15,384 nt of DNA. Source: Candidatus Rokuibacteriota bacterium (GTDB taxonomy: Bacteria > Methylomirabilota > Methylomirabilia > Rokubacteriales > JACPHL01). Positions 1-5,761 of this stretch are shown one piece after another (within the stretch, counting starts at the first letter, position 1; every line of letters begins with the position of its first letter). The position numbers and the translations under genes were made by a program. The notes under the pieces were generated by a model that saw nothing but the letters and a program-made list of their open reading frames with translations, did no database searches and was not told where the DNA came from. The stretch lies in assembly GCA_016188625.1 (NCBI GenBank), contig JACPHL010000280.1, positions 1 through 15,384 of the forward strand, read 5' to 3'.

Positions 1-37
1 GCGGGCGCGCCACCGGGTGGGCGAGGGGGCGCGGGCG
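1..37. repeat. 37-bp direct repeat, copy 1 (copy 2 at 766-802)
   Basis: Bases 1-37 match 766-802 with one mismatch (position 9 g, 774 t). The offset of 765 is a multiple of three, so both copies are read in the same frame (RVGEGARA). Copy 2 lies in the conserved catalytic domain, whereas copy 1 lies in what should be linker. This could be a real duplication or a contig end placed on a repeated k-mer. Confidence 0.85.
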
Positions 38-1090
38 GCGGCCGGGCCGGCGGCAGAGCGGGCCGAGGCGGAGCCCGAGGCGCGGCCCCGGGAGCGGGAG
101 GCCGAAGAGGAGGTGGAGGAGACCGGGGCGGGGCCGGCGCGCCGCGGGGAGGGACGGCAGCGGATCACCCCCGTGGTCGCCAGGCTGATGGAGCGCCACG
201 GCCTCGGCATCGAGGATCTCGGGGCGATCGAGGGGACCGGGCTTGGCGGCCGGGTGACCAAGCAGGATCTCCTGACCTACCTGGAGCGCCGCGGCGGGGC
301 CGAGACGGCCGCTCCCGTGCCGCCCCGGGCGGAGCTGGCGCGCCGCCCGCGGCCGCTGGCACCGGAGCGGGAGGCGGAGGAGGCCGAACCCCGCGAAGAG
401 CCGATCGAGGAGATCCCCCTCAAGGGGCTCCGCAAGGCGATCGCCGAGCACATGGTCCTCTCCAAGCGGACCGCCCCCCACGTCACCACCGTGGCCGAGG
501 TGGACATGACGACCCTGGTCGAGTTCCGGGCGCGGCACAAGGCCCGCTTCCAGGAGGAGGAGGGGGTCCCGCTCACCTTCATGCCGTTCATCGTCCGCGC
601 CGTCTCGGAGGCCCTCAAGGCCTTCCCCTCCCTCAACGCCTCCCTCGTGGGGGAGAAGATCCTGCTCCGGCGCTACTACCACATCGGGGTGGCCGTGGCG
701 ACCGAGGCCGGACTCGTGGTCCCGGTCGTCCGGCACGCGGACCGGCTGTCGATCCGCGAGCTGGCGCGGGCGCTCCACCGGGTGGGCGAGGGGGCGCGGG
801 CGCGGAAGCTCTCCCCCACGGAGCTGGAGGGCGGGACCTTCACCATCACCAACCCCGGGGTCTTCGGGGGGATCCTCTCGACCCCGATCATCCACCAGCC
901 GCAGGCCGCCATCCTGGGCGTCCAGGCGATCCGGAAGCTGCCGGTGGTGCGGGACAATCAGATCGTGATCCGCTCCATGATGTACCTCTGCCTCTCCTAC
1001 GATCACCGGATCGTGGACGGGGCGACCTCGGTCCAGTTCCTCCAGGCGGTCCGCCGCCACCTGGAGGATCCGATGGGGATGCTGGTCTAG
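2..1090 (+). CDS. 2-oxoacid dehydrogenase complex E2 component (dihydrolipoamide acyltransferase), 5'-truncated by the window
   Basis: This is the acyltransferase core of a pyruvate/branched-chain-type 2-oxoacid dehydrogenase complex, which moves an acyl group from lipoyl-lysine to CoA. The frame is open to the left edge, so the GTG at 17 is probably internal and the N-terminal lipoyl domain lies outside. Counting from that GTG, an Ala/Glu/Arg-rich linker is followed by an E3-binding domain (about residues 49-92, ITPVVARLMERHGL... GRVTKQDLL). A second charged linker and the catalytic domain follow (about 130-357), ending with the active-site motif SYDHRIVDGA (His330, Asp334). The substrate cannot be read from E2 alone and no E1 or E3 gene is in view. 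Bases 1-37 nearly duplicate bases 766-802, in frame, so the extreme 5' end may be an assembly join. Family assignment is firm. Confidence 0.93.
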   Translation, partial: RARHRVGEGARAAAGPAAERAEAEPEARPREREAEEEVEETGAGPARRGEGRQRITPVVARLMERHGLGIEDLGAIEGTGLGGRVTKQDLLTYLERRGGAETAAPVPPRAELARRPRPLAPEREAEEAEPREEPIEEIPLKGLRKAIAEHMVLSKRTAPHVTTVAEVDMTTLVEFRARHKARFQEEEGVPLTFMPFIVRAVSEALKAFPSLNASLVGEKILLRRYYHIGVAVATEAGLVVPVVRHADRLSIRELARALHRVGEGARARKLSPTELEGGTFTITNPGVFGGILSTPIIHQPQAAILGVQAIRKLPVVRDNQIVIRSMMYLCLSYDHRIVDGATSVQFLQAVRRHLEDPMGMLV

Positions 1091-1145
1091 GGCGCCGGGT
1101 GACTGGAGCGCCGGGAGGCTCACCCTGAGCTGGGGAGAGGAGACC

Positions 1146-2519
1146 ATGAGCATGAAGAAGTCGCGTGGGTACGAGATCCCGAAGGTCTTCGAGGAGGCGC
1201 ACGCCCGCGGGTTCTCCGGCTTCCAGCTCGCCCCCAACCCGGAGGAGCTCCTCGACCCCAGGGACCCCGACCGCACGCTCCGCCCCGAGCGTTACAGCCA
1301 CGAGACGGTCCTCAAGCGGCGGGCCCCCAACGCCAACCGCCAGGCCTCCCTGGCGGAGATCGAGGCCCTCAAGGCGAAGGCGGAGCAGGTCCTGGCCGGC
1401 CCCCACCGGTACGAGGCCCAGGCCGTCATCGGCGGGATGCCGGTCCGCCTCCGCACCAACTCCCCCCACGCCTCCAACTTCTGGCGCCGGAACTGGTTCC
1501 TCACCGACCCCGCCGCCGTGGATGCGGCCGCCGGGCGGTACGGGGTCGCGGTGGTCCGGATGTGGTGCGCCCTCGAGCGGCGCGACCCCGACTCGGCCGG
1601 GGCCTACTACTGCCGGGAGACCAGCGAGTGCGTCTTCTGGAACACCGACTACTACGGCCAGATGAAGAGCTGGGCCCTCGGGGCCGCGGGGGCCGAGCTG
1701 GCCCGCTTCGGGATCCACTCGATCCACGGCGCCTGCGTGGACATCAACGGGCACGGCGTCCTCATCATCGCCCCGACCGGCACCGGGAAGTCCACCTACA
1801 CCCAGCTCCTCGCCTACGTCGAGGCCCTGGACCCCCGCTTGACGGGCGAGATCAACTCGGACGACTGGGTCTACGTGAAGGACGGCGTGGCCACCCCCTC
1901 GGAGCGGCACATCTACGTCAGGACCAACGCCGTCCGCGACGACCTGGACGAGGCGGCGATGGATCCCGGGATGGCCAAGCTCAAGGGGATCTTCGACGCG
2001 AGCCCCGCCGAGAACGTCCCGGTCGGGGCCGGCCGCCGCCTCTACAGCGAGGTCCCCAACTCCCGCTGCATGATCGACCCCGGGACCCTGGCCCGGGTCA
2101 CCTTCAGGACCCCCATCGACCTGATCGTCCTCCTCCGCCGCGACGACCGCTCCCCGTTCGAGCGCTTCCTCTCCACCGTGGAGGCCCTCGCGGTCCTCGA
2201 GGAGGGGGAGTTCACGGTCCAGCCGGGGGCGGGGCCGAAGGAGCAGTGGGGGAAGCTCGCCAAGGAGCCGTGGTACAACCCCTACCTCCTCCGCCCGGAC
2301 CGGGAGTTCGAGCGGCGGATGTTCGCCTCCTACCAGGACGTCCACGGGGCGCGCTACCTGATCTACAACACCGGGGCCGCGGTCTGCGCCCGGGAGTTCG
2401 GGATCAAAAAGCCTGTCGAGGCCCTGACCCACGAGGACTACCAGCGGATCATCGAGGGGACGGGCCGGCGGATCCTCGAGCGCCTCGAGGAGGTCGCCGC
2501 GGCGAAGCGCCGCCGGTAG
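1146..2519 (+). CDS. P-loop kinase-like protein related to HPr kinase / ATP-dependent PEP carboxykinase
   Basis: A 457-residue protein with a clear Walker A motif, APTGTGKST (residues 209-217, Lys215), following a beta-strand GHGVLIIA. Downstream NSDDW (Asp239-Asp240) is placed like the metal-binding acidic pair of the PEPCK/HprK fold. The order GTGKST, then SDD, then arginine-bearing segments (SERHIYVRTNAV, NSRCMIDP, VLLRRDDRSPFERF) is that of HprK and ATP-dependent PEPCK, but overall it is neither standard enzyme. The N-terminal 200 residues are unassigned. The ATG at 1146 has a strong ribosome site (GGAGAGGAG) just upstream. It lies 55 bp after the E2 gene and may be co-transcribed. No HPr or other PTS gene is in view, so the substrate is unknown; a small-molecule or protein kinase, or a PEPCK-like enzyme, are all possible. 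Confidence 0.7.
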   Translation: MSMKKSRGYEIPKVFEEAHARGFSGFQLAPNPEELLDPRDPDRTLRPERYSHETVLKRRAPNANRQASLAEIEALKAKAEQVLAGPHRYEAQAVIGGMPVRLRTNSPHASNFWRRNWFLTDPAAVDAAAGRYGVAVVRMWCALERRDPDSAGAYYCRETSECVFWNTDYYGQMKSWALGAAGAELARFGIHSIHGACVDINGHGVLIIAPTGTGKSTYTQLLAYVEALDPRLTGEINSDDWVYVKDGVATPSERHIYVRTNAVRDDLDEAAMDPGMAKLKGIFDASPAENVPVGAGRRLYSEVPNSRCMIDPGTLARVTFRTPIDLIVLLRRDDRSPFERFLSTVEALAVLEEGEFTVQPGAGPKEQWGKLAKEPWYNPYLLRPDREFERRMFASYQDVHGARYLIYNTGAAVCAREFGIKKPVEALTHEDYQRIIEGTGRRILERLEEVAAAKRRR

Positions 2520-2542
2520 GCAACGCAGCGAGTAACCTGCCC

Positions 2543-2612
2543 GGCGCCCACCCCTCGCTCCGCAGCTCCACGGCGCCCTTCCGTGGCCGGCTTGGCGGCC
2601 CCAATGAGACCC
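2543..2612. repeat. Degenerate partial copy of the dispersed TIR repeat
   Basis: About 70 bp after the P-loop gene align by eye with the left half of the repeats at 5058 and 10805. Shared blocks include cccctcgctcc, gctccacggcgc, then gtggc..g.c...gcggcccc and gacccgc. Several mismatches and small gaps are present. The right half is missing, and AT-rich islet DNA begins directly afterwards. It may be an old copy interrupted by the islet. Confidence 0.4.
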
Positions 2613-2640
2613 GCAGTTTTCCTTAATAGTTTATGCATAG

Positions 2641-2656
2641 AAGTAGCAATCTACTT
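2641..2656. repeat. Perfect inverted repeat AAGTAG-CAAT-CTACTT
   Basis: A 6-bp perfect inverted repeat with a 4-base spacer in the AT-rich leader of the HTH gene, abutting the first TATAAT box. It could be an operator half of an autoregulated promoter or a small RNA hairpin. Confidence 0.5.
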
Positions 2657-2707
2657 ATAATAAAGTATAATTTCCTTCTTGACTATGACAATCATTGTGA
2701 TAAACTT
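2656..2707 (+). promoter_or_regulatory. AT-rich promoter region of the HTH/nucleotidyltransferase pair
   Basis: Two perfect TATAAT hexamers occur at 2656-2661 and 2666-2671, without good -35 boxes at the usual distance. A third candidate is TTGACT (2679-2684), 16 bp, TAAACT (2701-2706). The last would start transcription at or inside the beginning of the gene, giving a leaderless or very short-leader mRNA, in keeping with the lack of a Shine-Dalgarno sequence. Which one is used cannot be decided from sequence. Confidence 0.5.
2685..2701. promoter_or_regulatory. Imperfect 17-bp palindrome, candidate operator
   Basis: The sequence is atgACAATcATTGTgat, a perfect 11-bp core (ACAAT C ATTGT, 2688-2698) extended by two more paired positions on each side after a G/G mismatch. 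It fills the spacer between TTGACT and the likely -10, a few bases before an HTH gene. This is the usual place and size for an XRE-type dimer site, so autorepression is a reasonable inference. Confidence 0.55.
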
Positions 2708-3408
2708 TGAGCGAGATGCCGGGACGGGCTCTGAAGATGGCACGTTTAAAACGGGGGTGGAGCCAAACGGAGGCTGCTGCTCGTCTGGGTGTCTCCCAGG
2801 CCTATCTCGCCATGCTTGAAAGCGGTAAGCGACGACTTCCGCCCCGTCTCGCTCGACAGGCCATGAGGCTCTACGGTCTACCGCCAACGGTTCTGCCGCC
2901 ATCCGGCTCTGTCGCAAAGAGGACGGCTAACGCCGAGACCTTGGCAAAGCAGCTTGCAGCATTGGGATACCCAGGCTTTGCCTACCTTCGCCTGCAAGGC
3001 GTTCCGCGGAAGAATCCTGGTGAAGTGTTGCTAACGGCTCTGGCCCAGGAAGATCTGGAGCCACGGGTGGTGGAGGCCCTTCCCTGGCTTCTTCTCCAGT
3101 ATTGGGAACTTGACCGGGCCTGGCTGGCCCGGGAGGCAAAACTGCGAGATCTCCAAAACCGATTGGGGTTCGTTGGCGGCCTGGCGCGGCGGCTTGCAGA
3201 AAGGGCGGGGAACGAGAAAATGGTCCGGGCGTTGAGCGAGCTGGAAGCGGAACTGGATCGAAGTCGGCTTGCGCGAGAGGATACGTTGTGCCGATCCTCC
3301 ATGCCAGAACGGGAACGGCAGTGGTTGAGGGAGTACCGGCCGCGGGAAGCAAGGCACTGGAATTTACTTACCGACTGGAGACCAGAGGTTCTTCCCTATG
3401 CAGCCTGA
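2707..3408 (+). CDS. XRE-family helix-turn-helix protein, putative antitoxin/regulator
   Basis: A 233-residue protein. Residues 7-60 form a Cro/C1-type HTH (GRALKMARLKRGWSQTEAAA, then RLGVSQAYLAMLESGKRRLP), the second part being the recognition-helix region. The remaining 170 residues are a helical, charged domain (ALGYPGFAYLR, NPGEVLLTALAQEDLEPRVV, REAKLRDLQNRLGFVGGLAR) that I cannot assign to a named fold. The start is TTG at 2707 or ATG at 2716; neither has a clear ribosome site. The next gene begins 11 nt before this stop, which implies co-translation. Base composition is visibly less GC-rich than in the flanks, suggesting transfer. By arrangement (HTH gene first, nucleotidyltransferase second, palindrome in the promoter) it would be the antitoxin and autoregulator of a two-gene module. 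The HTH is firm; the antitoxin role is inference. Confidence 0.8.
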   Translation: MSEMPGRALKMARLKRGWSQTEAAARLGVSQAYLAMLESGKRRLPPRLARQAMRLYGLPPTVLPPSGSVAKRTANAETLAKQLAALGYPGFAYLRLQGVPRKNPGEVLLTALAQEDLEPRVVEALPWLLLQYWELDRAWLAREAKLRDLQNRLGFVGGLARRLAERAGNEKMVRALSELEAELDRSRLAREDTLCRSSMPERERQWLREYRPREARHWNLLTDWRPEVLPYAA

Positions 3409-3952
3409 CCTCCCGCGACCGTGGTCTGACTTCCTCGCGGACCTGGACAGGCTGCTCCCCGAGCCGGTGCAACTTCACTGCCTTGGAGGATTTGTTCTGA
3501 TAGCTTGCTATAAGATCCCTCGACCGACCGCAGATATCGATTGCGTCGCGGTTGTGCCCCAGCGTCAATTGGAAACTTTACTGCGCCTTGCCGGACCAGA
3601 GTCACCGTTGGCTAAAAAGCTCAAGATTTACTTCCAATATTCCGCCGCGACTCCTCTTCCCGACCATTATGATGCACGTCTAATCGAACTGTTCCCCGGG
3701 AGATTCAAGAATCTGCGGTTGTTCGCTTTGGACCCATACGATTTGATTCTATCGAAGCTACACCGAAACAGCGAAAAGGATCGGCACGACGTGGGATATC
3801 TGGCAAAGACCCTTGCTTTAGATCCCGTAGTGCTGCGGGAACGCTACCAGCAGGAGTTGCGCCCCTACGTGCTCGGGCGATCCGAATGGCATGACCAAAC
3901 GCTTGAGATGTGGATCGAGGCCTACTTCTCTGGTTCCAAGCCTCCGAACTGA
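3398..3952 (+). CDS. DUF6036-like nucleotidyltransferase, putative toxin
   Basis: A 184-residue protein of the minimal nucleotidyltransferase type. HCLGGFVL (Gly30-Gly31) is the glycine pair after the first helix, and PTADIDCV carries the metal-binding Asp46-x-Asp48. DPYDLILSKL and KDRHDV (112-132) match the C-terminal helical signature of DUF6036/AbiEii-like proteins. Such enzymes transfer NMPs to tRNA or protein targets, and several act as toxins. The ATG at 3398 overlaps the HTH gene by 11 nt in another frame, so translation is probably coupled. Its last 31 bp overlap the 3' end of the convergent alcohol dehydrogenase gene. Catalytic residues look intact. The family is fairly sure; toxicity and target are inference. 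A housekeeping nucleotidyltransferase is less likely given the partner and the composition. Confidence 0.78.
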   Translation: MQPDLPRPWSDFLADLDRLLPEPVQLHCLGGFVLIACYKIPRPTADIDCVAVVPQRQLETLLRLAGPESPLAKKLKIYFQYSAATPLPDHYDARLIELFPGRFKNLRLFALDPYDLILSKLHRNSEKDRHDVGYLAKTLALDPVVLRERYQQELRPYVLGRSEWHDQTLEMWIEAYFSGSKPPN

Positions 3953-4986
3953 ATTTTAGCGAGATCCATTTCTGATCGAGGCGCTAGGGGGGCGATCGCG
4001 AGGACGCCGGCGCCGCGGAGGCCGCCCTCCTTCAGGCGGCGGAGGGCGACGTTGGCCTCGGTGAGCGGGAAGGCCTCTACCTCGGTCCGGATCGGGATCC
4101 GGGGGGCGAGGCCGAGCAGCTCCTCGCCGTCCCGCCGGGTGGCGGCCGTCACGCTTCGGACTGTCCGCTCCCCGTAGAGGAGGTCATAGTCGAACTCCGG
4201 GACCCGGTCGAGGTAGATCGCCGCGATCGCCACCGTCCCGCCCCGCCGCACCGCCCTGAGCGCGAAGGGGAGGAGCCGGCCCGCGGGGGCGAAGAGCACG
4301 GCGCGGTCGAGCGCCCCCGCCGGGGCCTCCTCGCCCCCTCCGACCCAGGCCGCCCCCAGCGCGGCGGCCAGCCGCCGGTGCTCGGCGCCCCGGGTGAAGA
4401 CGGAGACCTCGCACCCCCAGTAGCGGGCCACCTGGATGGCGATGTGCGCGGAGGCCCCGAAGCCGAAGAGTCCCAGGCGCTCGCCCGGCCGCACCTCGGC
4501 GACCCTGAGGGCGCGGTAGCCGATGATCCCGGCGCAGAGGAGCGGCGCGGCGTCGAGGTCGGGGGAGCCGTCCGGGATCGGATGGGCGAAGGCCTCGGGG
4601 ACGACCGCAGCCTCGGCGTAGCCGCCGTCCACGTGGTAGCCGGTGAAGCGGGCGTTCTCACAGAGGTTCTCCGCGCCGCGCCGGCAGGCCGGGCAGGTCC
4701 CGCAGGTCTGGTGGAGCCACGGCACGCCGACCCGGTCCCCCTCCCGGAGCCGCCGGACCCCCGGGCCGAGCGCCTCCACCACCCCCACGAGCTGGTGGCC
4801 CGGGACGATGGGGCGCTTCGGGAGCGGCAGCTCCCCCTCGACGATGTGGAGGTCGGTGTGGCAGAGGCCGCAGGCGCGGACCCGGAGCTGCACCTCGCCT
4901 GGCCCGGGGCGCGGGACGGGGAGATCGGCCAGCTCAAGGGGCGCCTCGCTGATCGGCCTCGGCTCCCGGAGGATCATCGCCCGCAT
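3922..4986 (-). CDS. Zinc-binding alcohol dehydrogenase family protein (TIGR02822-like)
   Basis: A 354-residue medium-chain dehydrogenase/reductase. The N-terminal GroES-like domain shows catalytic zinc ligands ACGLCHTD (Cys42) and GHQ (His64), with Cys152 in LLCAGIIGYRAL as the likely third. It also shows the four structural-zinc cysteines (95, 98, 101, 109). The Rossmann loop is GLFGFGASAHIA (about 172-183). LLCAGIIGYRAL and the ADH order match the family I know as TIGR02822; the alcohol/aldehyde substrate is unknown. ATG 4986 has GGGGAGG upstream. Usual members end near residue 330, just after GAGVLAI. Here about 20 extra residues (APRSEMDLAKIQFGGLEPEK) are read from the AT-richer islet and overlap the convergent nucleotidyltransferase gene by 31 bp, so the original stop was probably replaced when the islet arrived. 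Confidence 0.9.
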   Translation of the reverse strand: MRAMILREPRPISEAPLELADLPVPRPGPGEVQLRVRACGLCHTDLHIVEGELPLPKRPIVPGHQLVGVVEALGPGVRRLREGDRVGVPWLHQTCGTCPACRRGAENLCENARFTGYHVDGGYAEAAVVPEAFAHPIPDGSPDLDAAPLLCAGIIGYRALRVAEVRPGERLGLFGFGASAHIAIQVARYWGCEVSVFTRGAEHRRLAAALGAAWVGGGEEAPAGALDRAVLFAPAGRLLPFALRAVRRGGTVAIAAIYLDRVPEFDYDLLYGERTVRSVTAATRRDGEELLGLAPRIPIRTEVEAFPLTEANVALRRLKEGGLRGAGVLAIAPLAPRSEMDLAKIQFGGLEPEK

Positions 4987-5007
4987 CGGCTCGCCTCCCC
5001 GGACAGG

Positions 5008-5036
5008 ATGCTACCCCGCGGAGGGAACCGCTGCAA
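5008..5036 (-). promoter_or_regulatory. Candidate sigma-70-type promoter of the alcohol dehydrogenase gene
   Basis: Read on the - strand: TTGCAG (5036-5031), 17-bp spacer, TAGCAT (5013-5008), each 4/6 to consensus with ideal spacing. Transcription would start near 5001, about 15 bases before the ATG, which still leaves room for the GGGGAGG ribosome site. Confidence 0.45.
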
Positions 5037-5057
5037 GGGCCAAGCCGTCCGAGCCGC

Positions 5058-5246
5058 CCCGAGCGGGAGGCGCCGGCCCCTCGCTCCACACGCTCCGCGG
5101 CGCACCCGTCAGTGGCTCGCCGGGCGGGGCCCCTCCTCCTTCGTTCCGAGCCCGCGAGCCGGCTTCCCCACCCGGCTCGCTCACGACGGGGACCCGCGCC
5201 GCTCCGCTTAAACGTTCCGCTCGGGGCCGACGCCTCCCCGCTCGGG
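5058..5246. repeat. Dispersed MITE-like repeat with terminal inverted repeats, copy A
   Basis: About 189 bp, near 90% identical by eye and in the same orientation as 10805-10990; the first 40 bases are identical. The ends are inverted repeats: CCCGAGCGGGAGGCG on the left and CGCCTCCCCGCTCGGG on the right, with the pairing continuing inward (CGGCCCC / GGGGCCG). An inner arm (GCCGGGCGGGG with CCCCACCCGGC) could also pair, so a transcript would fold over its whole length. No reading frame stays intact between the copies, so it is non-coding. No target-site duplication was recognised. Confidence 0.8.
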
Positions 5247-5259
5247 ACCGGTTCCGGTC
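5246..5259. repeat. Inverted repeat GACCGG-TT-CCGGTC
   Basis: A 6-bp perfect inverted repeat with a 2-base centre directly at the right end of repeat copy A. It is absent from copy B. Function unknown. Confidence 0.35.
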
Positions 5260-5318
5260 ACGCCGATGCTGCTCGCGCGCTCCTGACCCTCGGCGCGCGG
5301 AGGGGTGGTCCGCTCCGA

Positions 5319-5337
5319 GCGCGGGCTTTGCCCGCGC
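5319..5337. repeat. Perfect 8-bp stem-loop GCGCGGGC-TTT-GCCCGCGC
   Basis: A strong GC hairpin with a TTT loop lies between repeat copy A and the 3' end of the DUF35 gene. There is no T-tract on either side, so it is not a classical intrinsic terminator, though it may assist transcription end or RNA protection. Confidence 0.5.
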
Positions 5338-5354
5338 AACGTTGGGGGGAGGCT

Positions 5355-5380
5355 CGGAAGGGGGGCAGCGCCCCCCTCCG
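5355..5380 (-). terminator. G-tract stem-loop after the DUF35 stop, terminator-like
   Basis: CGG(A)AGGGGGG pairs with CCCCCCTCCG around a CAGCG loop, with one bulged A in the stem. It lies 6 bases beyond the TAG of the - strand gene. The same design, including the bulged A, recurs at 15357-15384, and a related one occurs at 10993-11021. No U-run follows, so termination or 3'-end stabilisation is inferred from position. Confidence 0.5.
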
Positions 5381-5386
5381 AATTAT

Positions 5387-5761
5387 CTAGGACGGCTTGA
5401 AGGCGATGAGGGGCTGGTCGCCCTGGATCAGCGGCGTGAAGACGACGGGGAGGCCGACCTTGATGGCCTCCAGGGGGAAGTCCACGAGGCGCCCGAGGAG
5501 CGAGACCCCTTCCGCCATCCGGACCACGGCGACCGCGTACGGGGCCTGCCCCGCCAGCGAGGCGGGAGGGACCCGGATGATCGTGTAGCTCGCGATCTCC
5601 CCCTTCCCGGAGAGCTCGACCCGCTCCCACTCCTTGCCGTGGCAGGAGGGGCAGAAGGCCTTGGGCGGGATCGCGAGCTCCCGGCAGCCCGCGCAGCGCT
5701 GGGCGAGGAGGTGTCCCTCGCGGACCGCGTCGAAGAACTCCTTGAGGCTGAGGCCGCTCAC
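5387..5761 (-). CDS. DUF35 Zn-ribbon/OB-fold protein, thiolase partner
   Basis: A 124-residue protein with an N-terminal helix (SLKEFFDAVREGHLLAQ) and a rubredoxin-like zinc ribbon with Cys23-x2-Cys26 and Cys37-x2-Cys40. An OB-fold follows (GKGEIASYTIIRVPPA through VGLPVVFTPL). This is the usual architecture of OB-fold proteins encoded beside SCP2-type thiolases, where they bind the thiolase and are thought to help hold CoA substrates. The GTG start overlaps the thiolase TGA as GTGA, so translation is coupled. A longer in-frame reading to 6187 exists but runs antiphase through the thiolase and is not credible. The gene itself is intact, although the thiolase it depends on is broken upstream. 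Confidence 0.85.
   Translation of the reverse strand: MSGLSLKEFFDAVREGHLLAQRCAGCRELAIPPKAFCPSCHGKEWERVELSGKGEIASYTIIRVPPASLAGQAPYAVAVVRMAEGVSLLGRLVDFPLEAIKVGLPVVFTPLIQGDQPLIAFKPS

Noticed and set aside
1097-1125. GGGTGA...TCACCC inverted repeat after the E2 stop as a terminator
   Set aside because: The stem is only 6 bp with a 17-base loop and no T-run, in very GC-rich DNA; too weak to call.
888-2432. Long open frame of 514 codons on the - strand opposite the E2 and P-loop genes
   Set aside because: Composition is Gly/Val/Asp/Leu/Pro-rich without motifs, as expected antisense to GC-rich coding sequence, and the + strand genes carry clear domains.
2710-3965. 8-bp direct repeat AGCGAGAT (2710-2717 and 3958-3965) as target-site duplication or att site of the islet
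   Set aside because: The left copy lies inside the HTH coding start, downstream of the islet promoter, so it does not bound the segment; eight matching bases can be chance.
5112-5390. Open frame across repeat copy A (92 codons, +)
   Set aside because: The frame is not kept in copy B because of small indels, it has no ribosome site, and the inverted-repeat structure explains the sequence better.
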